From: Chloroflexota bacterium
GTDB taxonomy: Bacteria; Chloroflexota; Chloroflexia; Chloroflexales; Roseiflexaceae
Length of the DNA: 35,689 nucleotides
NCBI GenBank assembly: GCA_030550675.1
Contig: JAUQOW010000017.1
Coordinates: 1-35,689 of the forward strand
Direction of reading: 5' to 3'
Under the pieces are notes generated by a model. That model was not told where the DNA came from. It saw only the letters and a program-made list of their open reading frames with translations, and searched no databases. Shown piece after piece: positions 8,838 through 18,202 of the stretch; the stretch's first letter is position 1, and each line of letters starts with the position of its first letter. Position numbers and translations under genes: made by a program.

Positions 8838-9743
8838 TCATCGCCGCCATGCAGGCGCGTATCGCACCGCCATCACCATCTCGCCAAACAGTTCGCGGCG
8901 CGTCCATTTCACCCAGCGCGTCAGCGCAAGCGCGCAGCGCACCTTTTCATCCGGATGTATCGGCGCGCGCCGGATAATCCGCAGGTACTCCATCACCCAG
9001 CGCCAGTGCACCATTGGCGCGCGCCCCTGATACGACGGGTCGAACCAGCGTTGTCGCTCACGCGCCGACGGATTGGCCCGCACCGACATCTCACGGTGCT
9101 CACGACGATAAAACAGCGACTCGGACAGTTCGTGAATTGCGCCGCGCAACGCAATTTCCGCAATCAGGATCATATCCGATGACGGATAGCTGCCAATGCG
9201 CTGCGTCTGACGCAGAACATCGGTGCGATACAGCCCGAACACCGGGTTCATCCAGCCGCGCGCCAGCGGCAGGAATCGACGAAACCGATCCGATGGACGT
9301 CGCTCACGGAAATGAAACCCATCGCGAATAGTGCGCAACAGGCGCCCCTGTTCGTCAATAAACGTCGTTGGCGCATAACAGAGCGCAACCTCCGGTTCGT
9401 GATCCAGCACATCCACGCACGCGCCGATCAGGTCAGGATGGCAGCGGTCATCGTGCGCCATCCACTTGAAATAGCGCCCGCGCGCCAGATCGACCAGCCG
9501 ATTGTAGTTGAAGGCGGCCCCCATATTCCGTTCATTGCGTACATAGCGAATGCGCCGATCCCGCCGCTCATAACGGCGGCATATGTCGGGCGTGCCATCG
9601 GTCGAGGCGTTATCGCTGATGATCACTTCCAGCTGATCGAAGCGCTGCGCCAGCACCGACTCGATCGCCTCAGCTAGATAGCGTTCGCCGTTGTAGACCG
9701 GCATCCCGATCGTCACTGTTGGAGCAAGATGTGCAGGCATCAT
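8838..9743 (-). CDS. Family 2 glycosyltransferase (paralogue C)
   Basis: This 301-residue GT-A enzyme carries VTIGMPVYNGERYL, IISDNASTDGTPDICRRY and KWMAHDDRC, the same layout as the tandem pair at 3552-5446. It is a diverged third copy separated from them by about 3.4 kb. The frame opens with GTG 9755. ATG 9743 is chosen for its spacing from the GGAG at about 9755-9758, and ATG 9740 is equally possible. It begins about 20 bases after the upstream GT2. The protein is soluble and presumably acts on a lipid-linked intermediate in the cytoplasm. Confidence 0.83.
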   Translation of the reverse strand: MMPAHLAPTVTIGMPVYNGERYLAEAIESVLAQRFDQLEVIISDNASTDGTPDICRRYERRDRRIRYVRNERNMGAAFNYNRLVDLARGRYFKWMAHDDRCHPDLIGACVDVLDHEPEVALCYAPTTFIDEQGRLLRTIRDGFHFRERRPSDRFRRFLPLARGWMNPVFGLYRTDVLRQTQRIGSYPSSDMILIAEIALRGAIHELSESLFYRREHREMSVRANPSARERQRWFDPSYQGRAPMVHWRWVMEYLRIIRRAPIHPDEKVRCALALTRWVKWTRRELFGEMVMAVRYAPAWRR

Positions 9744-9764
9744 ACGCAATGTCACTCCGTGTCA

Positions 9765-10742
9765 TCAGGGCAATTCGAGACCCTCGCGCTTGCTGGCGGG
9801 ACGTCGCATGACTGCTCGCGTGGTGCGCCCAAAAGCGGTATAGGTTTCCTCACCGAGCAGCGATCGCAGCAGACGCTTCGTTTTACTCACTGGACGCTCG
9901 AAGGGGAAGAGCGCCAACCCTATCAACGCATGCCACACCCGACGTGGGCGAGATAATCCGAGTTGTGCGGCATACGCCGCGCGATCGCACTGGTCCCAAC
10001 TCAAACGGCGCGCATACAGGATGGGGCGGCGCCATGCCGGATGGATGCGTGCAATGCCGCGGCAGGCAATCGACTGAAACATATCAAGACGCTCAATACC
10101 TCGATGGTGTGATATGCCGCCGGGATGCCAACGATAGATCATCAGCGGTTCCATCACAAACCCTACCGGTCCATACGCTGCAATCCGAATAAACAGGTCC
10201 CAATCCTGCCCCCAGCGCAGGGCGGGATCGAACATGCCGACCGCATCAAAGACCGAACGGCGGATGAGCGTCATTGATGGATTGCCGATAACGTTGCGCA
10301 CTGTGTTTTCGCGCGCCAGGTTGCGCCCTGGACGCACGCCAAAGTATTCGATATGGCGCTCACCGGTGGTTTGATCCCAGCGCCAGCGCAGACAACTAAC
10401 CATCACCGTTTCAGGATGGGCGACGAAATATGCTATCTGACGCTCGAGTTTGTGTGGCAACCAGAGGTCATCGCCATCGAGAAACGCCACCAAGTCGCCG
10501 CTCGTCTCACAAATGCCGCGATTGCGCGCTGCGCCCGGGCCCTGATTGGTTTGTTGAACCAGGCGCACACCGTGAGACTCATAGCGGCGTGCAACATCAG
10601 CGCTGGCATCCGTCGAGCCATCATCAATCACAACAATTTCATCTGCAGGACGCGACTGCGCCAGAACGCTTTCAATCGCTGCGCCAAGATAATCCGCCGC
10701 ATTATACGCTGTCACCACGACGCTCACGCAAAAATCGCGCAT
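9765..10742 (-). CDS. Family 2 glycosyltransferase
   Basis: This 325-residue GT-A enzyme has VSVVVTAYNAADYLGAAIESVL, IVVIDDGSTDASADV, and the metal site FLDGDDLWLPHKLERQI. It then shows GNPSMTLIRRSVFDAVGMFD and WDLFIRIA, typical of glycan-extending GT2 enzymes. It is of a different subgroup from the HDD-type paralogues nearby. ATG 10742 is preferred because GGGAG lies five bases upstream. GTG 10748 is an in-frame alternative overlapping that site. It lies 71 bases downstream of the flippase gene. Confidence 0.86.
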   Translation of the reverse strand: MRDFCVSVVVTAYNAADYLGAAIESVLAQSRPADEIVVIDDGSTDASADVARRYESHGVRLVQQTNQGPGAARNRGICETSGDLVAFLDGDDLWLPHKLERQIAYFVAHPETVMVSCLRWRWDQTTGERHIEYFGVRPGRNLARENTVRNVIGNPSMTLIRRSVFDAVGMFDPALRWGQDWDLFIRIAAYGPVGFVMEPLMIYRWHPGGISHHRGIERLDMFQSIACRGIARIHPAWRRPILYARRLSWDQCDRAAYAAQLGLSRPRRVWHALIGLALFPFERPVSKTKRLLRSLLGEETYTAFGRTTRAVMRRPASKREGLELP

Positions 10743-10813
10743 ATGCACTCCCTTCCTTCAGCCATACCTCAGCGCCACATCGACCATCACAGTAGTATGC
10801 GGTTGTCCCGCTA

Positions 10814-12277
10814 TCAACTGCGCGCCAGGCTGGCGCGCAGCATGGTGCGCGCCTGGAGCAGTGTGTCGCGCCCGGCAAACCAGACCGCTCCGATATATGT
10901 CCCTGCTCCTGCCAGAGGAATGATCGCCGCCTGGAGCCATGCGTCGGTAAGCGCGAGCATGAGCGCCGTCGCCGCCACCGCCATCGCCGCTGTGCCCAGG
11001 ACTGCCGGACGCACCGCTTCCAGCACACCCTTCAATGGCGCTTTCGTCACCCGCTGGATCATCACCAGGTCCAGCGCCATACACAGGAATGTCAGCGCCA
11101 CATGACCAGCCGCGACGCCCGCAATATTCCAGAAGGTCCCGATATACAGCACAACCACGACCACGGGCAATTTCACCAGCGACAATTTGAAGGTCAGGTC
11201 TGGACGACCAAGCGCGTTGTAAATGACTCCCGACAGATACGACACAATGGAGAAGGCGCTGGCAAGCGCAATAAACTGCATCGGCGCAATCATCGGACGC
11301 CACACCTCGGCAAAAAACACCTGCACGAGCGCTGGCGAGAGCAGCGCCAGTCCAACGCCGGTAGGAAACGTCACCAGCGACATATAGCGCAGATACGCGA
11401 AATAGACCTCGTGGGTCTTTTCAGGATTGGATTGGGTGTGTGCCAGAACAGGAAACGCCACCGTGCTGACGATCTGGCTGACGCTCCGAATAACCAGTTC
11501 GGGAATACGAAAGGCCATGGTATAGTAGCCCAGCGCCGCTGCGCCAAGGAGCCGCCCGACCAGGAGGTAATCAACATTGACCATAAATGAGCCAACCAGG
11601 CTGACCCCGGTAATATGGATGCCATACCCCAGCATCTCGCGCATCACCTGTGGATCGAACGCGCGCGTCGGGCGCCAGCGGACAATCCACCACGGGATAA
11701 TGACTTCTAACACTTTGTTGACCAGTTCGGAAACCACAAGACTCCAGACGCCGAACCCCTGCCAGGCCATGCCGACGGCCACGATCGCTCTGATGACATT
11801 GCGAATAATCCCCGGCAACAGATAGGCTTTGAAACGCAGATCGCGCTGCAACATGGCCATCGGAACCGTGCCGAATCCGACCAGAATCAATCCAATCGAA
11901 AGGACGCGCAACAGCGGCGTTACCTGCGGTTCGTTGAAAAACGCAGCCAGCGATGGCGCTGCAACCCATGTAGCTGCGTACAATGCCACACCGCTGCCCA
12001 CACTGACGACAAACGCCGCATTCTGCGCTGCTTCAAGGCGGTCACGTCGTGCAATCAGCGCATGACCGACGCCAAAATTGTTGAGCAGATCGAGGTAGGC
12101 GATGACAATCGTACAATACGCAATGACGCCGAACTCTTCCGGCGCTAGCAGGCGCGCCAGAACGAGAGTCGTGACGAATGTCACGACTCGTCCGCTGGTA
12201 TACGAAAGGAACGACCAGAACGTGCCGCGCACAGCGCGTTTGCCGACTCCGTCCGGTTGGGTTGTCGTCGTTTCCAC
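10814..12277 (-). CDS. Wzx-like polysaccharide flippase (MOP superfamily)
   Basis: This 487-residue membrane protein has about 12-14 hydrophobic spans. It begins RAVRGTFWSFLSYTSGRVVTF and then LARLLAPEEFGVIAY, the hallmark of the WzxC/RfbX branch of the MATE/MOP superfamily. Such proteins flip lipid-linked repeat units across the cytoplasmic membrane. GTG 12277 is preferred because AAAGGAG lies seven bases upstream. The longer open frame to 12352 runs into a dispersed repeat (12306-12486) and is not credible as protein. It sits between the polymerase-side genes and the glycosyltransferases, as expected for a Wzx/Wzy system. Confidence 0.88.
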   Translation of the reverse strand: METTTTQPDGVGKRAVRGTFWSFLSYTSGRVVTFVTTLVLARLLAPEEFGVIAYCTIVIAYLDLLNNFGVGHALIARRDRLEAAQNAAFVVSVGSGVALYAATWVAAPSLAAFFNEPQVTPLLRVLSIGLILVGFGTVPMAMLQRDLRFKAYLLPGIIRNVIRAIVAVGMAWQGFGVWSLVVSELVNKVLEVIIPWWIVRWRPTRAFDPQVMREMLGYGIHITGVSLVGSFMVNVDYLLVGRLLGAAALGYYTMAFRIPELVIRSVSQIVSTVAFPVLAHTQSNPEKTHEVYFAYLRYMSLVTFPTGVGLALLSPALVQVFFAEVWRPMIAPMQFIALASAFSIVSYLSGVIYNALGRPDLTFKLSLVKLPVVVVVLYIGTFWNIAGVAAGHVALTFLCMALDLVMIQRVTKAPLKGVLEAVRPAVLGTAAMAVAATALMLALTDAWLQAAIIPLAGAGTYIGAVWFAGRDTLLQARTMLRASLARS

Positions 12278-12591
12278 CAACGCACTCCTTTGCATCTGCG
12301 CCGGGTGTAGGCATGAATTGTCAGGCGGCAAGCAAGCGCGTTCCTGAGACAATCCACCCTGGCTGGCGACTGAAGTCGCGCCGGGCAGGCGTTCCGCCAG
12401 GCGTCCACCCGCGTGGACGCTGCCGTTCCCGTCCGCCTGCGCGGAGGGTCAGCCGCAGGCCCGCCATAAGCGATTTCAATCGCTGGAAGTTGGAGCGTCG
12501 TTTCCTGACAATGTCATGCCCGGACTCCTCTGCGCCCATATCCTGCCATCACCTGGCGCCCTGGAGATCGCCCGCCAGATTCTTCGTTCCG
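12278..12591. other. Gene-free gap mostly filled by a dispersed repeat
   Basis: The gap between the flippase and the beta-propeller gene holds the repeat at 12306-12486. No gene is supported in it. The short open frames here encode Arg/Pro-rich peptides that reappear in the second repeat copy, which shows they are repeat-derived. Confidence 0.6.
12306..12486 (-). repeat. Dispersed intergenic repeat with two small palindromes, copy 1
   Basis: This stretch aligns, in the opposite orientation, with 33451-33655. Both copies share the ends TGCCTACA-like/CCAGCGATTGAAATCGC and an internal palindrome GCGACTGAAGTCGC (about 12376-12389). A second palindrome, GCGATTTCAATCGC, is at about 12470-12483. 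Similarity is high across most of the length, with indels in the middle. It is probably a non-autonomous mobile or REP-type element. It lies immediately upstream of the flippase start. Confidence 0.78.
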
Positions 12592-13518
12592 TCACCGGCG
12601 CACATAGAACCGCTTCTGATGCCCATCAACCAGCGCAAGCCAGGTCCCTTCCGCAAGACGATGGAGATCCAGCGTGTGCATACCACGCTGATTCCAACCG
12701 GAGCGCCCGGGTTCAAGCAGCGCCGCCGGACGGCAGGGACGTTCCGCGTAGCGTTCAGGAGTCAGTTCCGTCATTTCAAACGCCAGCACCCGTCTGCCAT
12801 AGCTTTGTGCACAATCCTGCGCCAATCGGATCAACCGCCCGCCGTTATGAATCACGCGCCCCGCCGGACGCGCTATCCGCGCATCGCCACGCACAATCGG
12901 GCTGCGCGGATGCTCACGCCAGGATCCGAGCGGCGTTGTGGCATGATAGAGACGAAGGGTGTCATTCCGTTCGACGTTGGTTCCGACAAACATCCACCAG
13001 CGATCATGGAAGAAAAACGGCGTCGGATCGAGATAATCGTCGCCATCCAGCAACGTCGCAACGTATTCCCAGCGGAATGGAAAATCCACGGCGCGATACA
13101 GACGCACCTGGCGTTGTGATGCAGTTTCGGGCGTCATATACCAGGAATCGTTCCATCTGAAGACCAGCGGATACGACAGGTGAAACGGCTCATCCAGCAC
13201 GATCCGGCAATACTCCCATGTCTGCCCATTCCGGCTGACGGCCACACCGATCTGTCCGCGTCGCAGGGTTGCGTGCAACACCTCGAAAAACAGCCACCAG
13301 TGATCGTCGGTGCGCACCAGGAATGGATCGGCGACGAACAGCGCCGGCACATCGCGCACATGCGCCGCCGTGAGCACCGGATTGCGTATCCCGGGCAACG
13401 GATGCAAGGCGTCGAGATCGTTGCCGCCGTAGACGCCAATCGCCCAGTCGTCCTTGCGCCGCACCCGGCGCATCAGCGGCAGCAGATTACGAATGGAGGA
13501 AAACAACGAGCGCATCAT
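12592..13518 (-). CDS. GINT1_N-like five-bladed beta-propeller protein
   Basis: This 308-residue protein has no signal peptide. It matches the glycosidase-43-like beta-propeller known as the N-terminal domain of glucosamine inositolphosphorylceramide transferase (GINT1_N). Visible family motifs are ADPFLV, WWLFFEVL, HLSYPLVFRWNDSWYMTPET, LYRAVDFPFRW, RPAGRVI and GMHTLDLHRL. In bacteria such domains occur in surface-glycan loci alone or fused to formyltransferases. Their activity is unclear, and a sugar-modifying or sugar-binding role is inferred. ATG 13518 overlaps the stop of the upstream ligase-like gene (ATGATG over TGA), so translation is probably coupled. ATG 13515 is the alternative. 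Confidence 0.72.
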   Translation of the reverse strand: MMRSLFSSIRNLLPLMRRVRRKDDWAIGVYGGNDLDALHPLPGIRNPVLTAAHVRDVPALFVADPFLVRTDDHWWLFFEVLHATLRRGQIGVAVSRNGQTWEYCRIVLDEPFHLSYPLVFRWNDSWYMTPETASQRQVRLYRAVDFPFRWEYVATLLDGDDYLDPTPFFFHDRWWMFVGTNVERNDTLRLYHATTPLGSWREHPRSPIVRGDARIARPAGRVIHNGGRLIRLAQDCAQSYGRRVLAFEMTELTPERYAERPCRPAALLEPGRSGWNQRGMHTLDLHRLAEGTWLALVDGHQKRFYVRR

Positions 13519-15011
13519 TGGCTCACAAGCCTCAACGAAACAGCACGCTGCGCCGCCTCACGCTCCGCAATCACCACGAGCGCCACTGCCATGCCGACCT
13601 GCAACCAGAGCATATATCCATATGCGCCGTGCAGGAACAGCGACGTCACCAGGTATCCCAGGAGACCGACTTTTACGGCGACAGCGAGCGCGGCCATGCG
13701 ATACTCGTCCGCCGCAGCGAAGAGCTTTTCGGCTTTCCGCAGGCGTCCCCACACCGTCGCCAGCAACCCGACAAAAACCGCCAGACCGACAATTCCCTGT
13801 TCAGCAGCAACCTCGAGATACAGACTGTGCGCGTCACGCTCGGTATTTGAGCCAGCGCCTTCGATTTCATTAATGTAATCGCGGTAATGCAAGCGATAGT
13901 TGCCGCGCCCGACCCCAAAGATCGGATTGTCCGCCACCATTGTGAGCGCGATCTCCGCCTTGACCGTGCGCCCCTGGAGCGAGCCGTCAGCATAGGCGCC
14001 GGCATTGTTGCCGGGCAGCACTTCATCGAGCGTACCGAAACGTGCGCGAAACTCCGGCGGGGCGACGTACAGCAGCGCGCCGACGAGCGGCAGAATGAGC
14101 AGATAGCGCGCATCGAGCTGCAAGTACATCGCGTAGACGCACAGCACCACGACTGCGCCTAAATAGGCGCCGCGCGAGAACGTCAGACCAATAGCAGCCA
14201 GCAATAACAGCAATGCCGCCATGCCAAACGATTTTCCGCGCCAGGTTCGTCCATTCAGCGCAGCCCATATCGCCAGCGGCACGAGCACGAGCAACAACTG
14301 ACCGAAATAGTTCGGGTCGTTCACCGTGCCAAACGCGCGTGCGCGGTCGTCCATCGTCGTTGAAATCTGGCGCACCGCCGCCTGGGCAAATCCCCAGTAG
14401 TTGTTATCGTAGGTTTTGGTAATCTCCTGATAGACCGTCAGCGCGCTCAACACAGCGCCGACGATCAGCAACCCCCAGACCGCGCGCTCGAACGCCGCCC
14501 GTGTGGCGAGCAGATTGAAGATCAAAGCGGCGATAATACAGTCCTTGGCGGTATCGATCAGATGCTTCATCACGGCGTCGGTGTCGCGCGCAAACCAGAG
14601 ACCCGTCGCTCCGACCACCAGGTACGCCAGTATCCACCAGACGACCGGGTCGGACACCAGCCCGCGCGGCTTGCTAGAGAGGAACCGTCGCCACACGAGC
14701 ACGACCGCCAGCAGAGCGACCATCGGCTTAACCACCGAAGGGATGCCGTGATGCTTGATCAGAACGTCATGGATGTTGCCCCAGTGGATCACCAGCAGCG
14801 CCGCCGCGACGTACTCCGGCTTGACGAATGCTATGGCAACAACGACGACTCCCGCGATGCCGCCGAAGATCAGCCAGAGCGGCAGGTCGCGCGACACAAC
14901 CATGCCAGTTGCCAGCGACACAGCGACAACCACGCCGATTTGCAACCAGATGTTCTGCCAGAGTTCGGCAGCGGTCTGGATCGGGTTTTTGAGCATACGT
15001 TCCAGGCGCAT
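13515..15011 (-). CDS. O-antigen ligase/polymerase-like membrane protein (Wzy_C)
   Basis: The 498-residue product has about 12 hydrophobic spans and a large loop between about 330 and 400. Within it are RAFGTVNDPNYFGQ (near 225), LTFSRGAYLG (near 279), FGVGRGNYR and AHSLYLEVAAEQGIVGL (near 405). These are the conserved features of the Wzy_C/WaaL family, whose members polymerise lipid-linked repeat units or transfer glycan to an acceptor. Next to wzx- and wzz-like genes, polymerase is the likelier role. The host probably lacks LPS, so a ligase onto lipid A is unlikely. The start at 15011 has GAGG five bases upstream. Confidence 0.83.
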   Translation of the reverse strand: MRLERMLKNPIQTAAELWQNIWLQIGVVVAVSLATGMVVSRDLPLWLIFGGIAGVVVVAIAFVKPEYVAAALLVIHWGNIHDVLIKHHGIPSVVKPMVALLAVVLVWRRFLSSKPRGLVSDPVVWWILAYLVVGATGLWFARDTDAVMKHLIDTAKDCIIAALIFNLLATRAAFERAVWGLLIVGAVLSALTVYQEITKTYDNNYWGFAQAAVRQISTTMDDRARAFGTVNDPNYFGQLLLVLVPLAIWAALNGRTWRGKSFGMAALLLLLAAIGLTFSRGAYLGAVVVLCVYAMYLQLDARYLLILPLVGALLYVAPPEFRARFGTLDEVLPGNNAGAYADGSLQGRTVKAEIALTMVADNPIFGVGRGNYRLHYRDYINEIEGAGSNTERDAHSLYLEVAAEQGIVGLAVFVGLLATVWGRLRKAEKLFAAADEYRMAALAVAVKVGLLGYLVTSLFLHGAYGYMLWLQVGMAVALVVIAEREAAQRAVSLRLVSQ

Positions 15012-15102
15012 TCCAACCTCGCTCCCCTGAGTTGCGCCGACAAACGCCTTTCAATCAGGCGACATCGACGTATGTCCTGTTACGAAACCTGGGGAGGTCG
15101 CA

Positions 15103-15795
15103 TCATTCGTCCTTTGATCGCGCCGGAGGAGGTGAAACGGCAGCCTCAACCGGTGAGAGCGCCGGCGTCTGAGCCGCGCCGATGTCGATGCCTGGCATGC
15201 CAGCGCCGGTGCGCAGACTCAGCAACACCTGCTCCAGCAGCGCGAATGCCACACCCAGAATCAGACCAAAGACCAACCCCAGGGTCAGCAACCGCAGCGG
15301 CTGCGGCGCAACCGGCGTTATCGGCGGTATTGCCGGATCGATGACTTCAACGGCAATAACTTTTTCATAGTCCTGTCCCACCATGTTCCGCGCCACGGTA
15401 TTTGCCACCTTCGCCGCGAACTCTGGATCGTGGCTCTGCGCCCGCACTTCGATCAGATTCGTCTCTGGCGGCGTGATCGTGCGCACCTGCGCAGCCAGCA
15501 CCGCTTCAACCGGCACGCCAAGTTCACTTGCCACCTCTTCGTGCATCGATATGCTGGTGGCTTTGCGGGCGATGGTATTGATGACATTGCGCCGGGTGAG
15601 AGCGTTAATGGTATTGAGAATCTGGTTCGGATCTTCAAGCACAGCGCTCGGTTTGAGCTCCACGATCGTCGATGCCTGATACACCGGTTTCTGCAAGAGG
15701 ACAAACACCGCAGTGCTGCCCACGGTCAGCGCTGTCGCCAGCACCACCAGCCACCAGTTGCGGATCAGGACGCGAATAAACGTCGCCAGACTCAT
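15103..15795 (-). CDS. Wzz/YveK-like chain-length determinant protein
   Basis: This 230-residue protein has two membrane spans (about 14-35 and 185-207) flanking an extracytoplasmic region, the Wzz topology. The second span is preceded by the Pro-rich PAIPPITPVAPQPLRLL, the conserved proline motif of the family. Wzz proteins set glycan chain length together with the polymerase. There is no tyrosine-kinase domain, and no separate kinase gene is visible in the locus. The Pro/Ala-rich cytoplasmic tail (208-230) is short. Its ATG overlaps the upstream GT2 stop as ATGA, so translation is probably coupled. Confidence 0.85.
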   Translation of the reverse strand: MSLATFIRVLIRNWWLVVLATALTVGSTAVFVLLQKPVYQASTIVELKPSAVLEDPNQILNTINALTRRNVINTIARKATSISMHEEVASELGVPVEAVLAAQVRTITPPETNLIEVRAQSHDPEFAAKVANTVARNMVGQDYEKVIAVEVIDPAIPPITPVAPQPLRLLTLGLVFGLILGVAFALLEQVLLSLRTGAGMPGIDIGAAQTPALSPVEAAVSPPPARSKDE

Positions 15796-17051
15796 TGTCG
15801 GTTTTCCCCTTCCTTAGCTACAAGACCATACGCGACATCCTGCTCAGCCACGCTGCTCTCGCGTTCACGCCGCTGAACACGATTCCAGAGCGCGGCATGG
15901 CGCCCGGTCAGAAAACGGTGTAACCCGATGAGCGCCGCGCGATTGCCATTGACCAGGAACGCCGGAATGTACAACAGGCGTCCTAACACGCCTCGACGTT
16001 CGCTCCGACCTCCCGCCCATGCCAGCGCGTAAAACGCCGCCTGCAACGCCAGCATGATCCAGTTGAACGGGGGCGCCAGCCGCGCCAGACCGCCCTGCGA
16101 CGCCGGACGAATCACTGCCGCCAGATTGGCGATCAACGCGCCGATCATCGCCAGCGGCACAAGCGGACGCAGGTATTTATGCGAGACGATCTGCCAGACG
16201 AGCAGCGGATTCGCCAGCGGCAACATCGTGCGCGAATACCGCATCATGACAAAGCGCTGCGCGACAATCCGCGCCCGCCGCTCCTGCTCATCGTGCGCTG
16301 AGGCGGAGACTCGCTCAATCGAACGCGCATCGGGGGCGTACACCACGCGATACCCCTGTTTCAACACGTGCATGGCGATTGCCAGGTCATCCGCCATAAG
16401 CCGCGCTACCGGCGGCAATGGCTGTTCCAGCAACGACCGACGCACCGCCATGATTTCGCCCACTGCGCCGGTGCAACTGCCAAGCCGCGTTTCCTGCCGC
16501 TTGATGTACGATTCGTACTTCCAGTACAACCCTTCCGAGTCGCCAAGCGCCCCATCGCCCTTCGCAATGACCTTGGCGCCGGTCACTGCGCCGACGCACG
16601 GATCGACGAATGGCGCAACCAGCGCGCGCAGCGCTCCGGTCTCGTAGAGGTTATTGGCGTCGGAAAGCGCAATAATCTCGCCCCGCGCCTGCGACAACGC
16701 CCGCATGATCGCCGCCAGTTTCCCGGCGCGTTCTGGACGATAACTCAGCGCGACGCCGCGATCGGCGAAGCGGGCGACAATCGCGGGCGTGGCGTCGTCG
16801 GACCCGTCGGCAGCCACCAGGATCTGAAGCTTGTCGTGCGGGTAATCAAGCGCCAGGCTGTTTTCCAGTTTGGATGCAATCACGTTCTGCTCGTTGTATG
16901 CCGCGATCAGCAGCGTCACCGTCGGCAATTCGTCAGGCGGCGCAAACGATTGCGCCGGACGCAGCCGCGCCAGAACAGTCAGCAGCGCCGGGTATCCGGC
17001 GTAGACATAGCCAACCATCGCCGCGAAAAACCAGAACCATCGACCGCTCAT
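15792..17051 (-). CDS. Membrane-bound family 2 glycosyltransferase (cellulose synthase-like)
   Basis: This is a 419-residue processive-type GT2. A membrane span (about 4-26) precedes the GT-A domain with TLLIAAYNEQNVI, VAADGSDDATP and SDANNLYETGAL. A TGA-type acceptor segment and a QxxRW-like region (RIVAQRFVMMRYSR) follow, and two to three further spans lie after about residue 300. It probably adds a sugar at the membrane. ATG 17051 is chosen because GGGAG lies seven bases upstream and it overlaps the previous stop as ATGA. The next gene, wzz-like, overlaps its stop in the same way, so three genes in a row are joined by 1-4-base overlaps. Confidence 0.86.
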   Translation of the reverse strand: MSGRWFWFFAAMVGYVYAGYPALLTVLARLRPAQSFAPPDELPTVTLLIAAYNEQNVIASKLENSLALDYPHDKLQILVAADGSDDATPAIVARFADRGVALSYRPERAGKLAAIMRALSQARGEIIALSDANNLYETGALRALVAPFVDPCVGAVTGAKVIAKGDGALGDSEGLYWKYESYIKRQETRLGSCTGAVGEIMAVRRSLLEQPLPPVARLMADDLAIAMHVLKQGYRVVYAPDARSIERVSASAHDEQERRARIVAQRFVMMRYSRTMLPLANPLLVWQIVSHKYLRPLVPLAMIGALIANLAAVIRPASQGGLARLAPPFNWIMLALQAAFYALAWAGGRSERRGVLGRLLYIPAFLVNGNRAALIGLHRFLTGRHAALWNRVQRRERESSVAEQDVAYGLVAKEGENRQ

Positions 17052-18202
17052 TGCGCAACTCCCTGCCACTGATGCAACGCTGCCCGATAGACTGCATCGG
17101 TGCGCTCGAAAAACCGCTGCCGGGTATAGTGCCGCTCAACGGTGCGCAACCCCTCTTCGCCAAGACGCCGCGTCAGAGCCGGATTGTCGAGCAACAGCGC
17201 GATCCGCTCCGCCAACGCCTTGCTATCGCCCGCCGGAACCAGCAGACCGTTCTCCATCGGACGCACGTGTTCAGGAATGCCGCCGACATTGGTCGCCACC
17301 ACCGGCTTGCCGCAGGCGAACGACTCGGTGATCACAATCCCGAACTCCTCTTCCAGCGACGGCAGCGCGGTAAAGGTTGCCAGCGCCATAATTGCGACGG
17401 CGTCGCTGCGTGCGCCAGCGAAGATGACATTCCCCGCCACGCCCAGCGCCTGCGCCTCTCGTTCAAGCGTTGACCGCTCCTCGCCATCGCCCACCAGCAC
17501 AACCTGAACGTCAGGATGGCGTCGCACAACGTCGGGCAGCGCCCGTATCAGGTAAATATGCCCTTTACGCGACACCAGACGCCCGACGCTCACGATGATT
17601 GGCGCGTCGTCTTTCAGGTGCAACTCAGCCAGCAGGCGCCGCCGCTGATCATCAGACAGCGGCGCCGGAATGGCGATGCCAATTGGAATGACCGTCACCC
17701 GGTCCGGCGAAGCGCCGCACGTCTCGACCACGAAGCGCTTCATCATCGCGCTCATGGTGATAGCCTGAACCCCCAGAGCAAAGCGCGTCAGACCGCGATT
17801 CCGCCACGGCACCTCTTGCAGGGTCGTCACTACCGGCGCGCCGGTCAGGCGCGACGCCAGCCGGGCTGCCAGCGCGGCAAAACGATGGTGCGTATTGACC
17901 AGATCGATGCGCTCGGCGCGAATGATATGCGCCAGTTTGAGACCCGACGCCAGCAACCCGGGGAGATTGGGCGTCCGTTTGCTGGCGCCCAGATAAGGAG
18001 TAAGCGGCAGCCGATCATAGGATCGCGCAAACCCCATTATGCGTTTGAGCCAGTCGCCGCCGCCCGACGCCACCACGACGTGATACCCCGCCTCCGCCTG
18101 ACTCTCCGCCAGCCGGATAAGATACTCCGTGGCGCCGCCGATCCCCAGACGCGGACGGACATGCAAGACGCGCAGCGGATAATTGGACAGATCGAACGCC
18201 AT
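17048..18202 (-). CDS. Family 4 glycosyltransferase
   Basis: This is a 384-residue GT-B enzyme. It has LRVLHVRPRLGIGGATEYLI at the start, VNTHHRF near 105, IIVSVGRLVSRKGHIYLI at the donor domain and the EX7E motif EEFGIVITE, followed by GKPVVATNVGGIPE. It has no membrane span. Start codons GTG 18205 and ATG 18202 are adjacent, and ATG is preferred for its seven-base spacing from GAGG. The start shares one base with the stop of the upstream GT4. It extends the lipid-linked glycan with an unidentified sugar. Confidence 0.87.
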   Translation of the reverse strand: MAFDLSNYPLRVLHVRPRLGIGGATEYLIRLAESQAEAGYHVVVASGGGDWLKRIMGFARSYDRLPLTPYLGASKRTPNLPGLLASGLKLAHIIRAERIDLVNTHHRFAALAARLASRLTGAPVVTTLQEVPWRNRGLTRFALGVQAITMSAMMKRFVVETCGASPDRVTVIPIGIAIPAPLSDDQRRRLLAELHLKDDAPIIVSVGRLVSRKGHIYLIRALPDVVRRHPDVQVVLVGDGEERSTLEREAQALGVAGNVIFAGARSDAVAIMALATFTALPSLEEEFGIVITESFACGKPVVATNVGGIPEHVRPMENGLLVPAGDSKALAERIALLLDNPALTRRLGEEGLRTVERHYTRQRFFERTDAVYRAALHQWQGVAQ

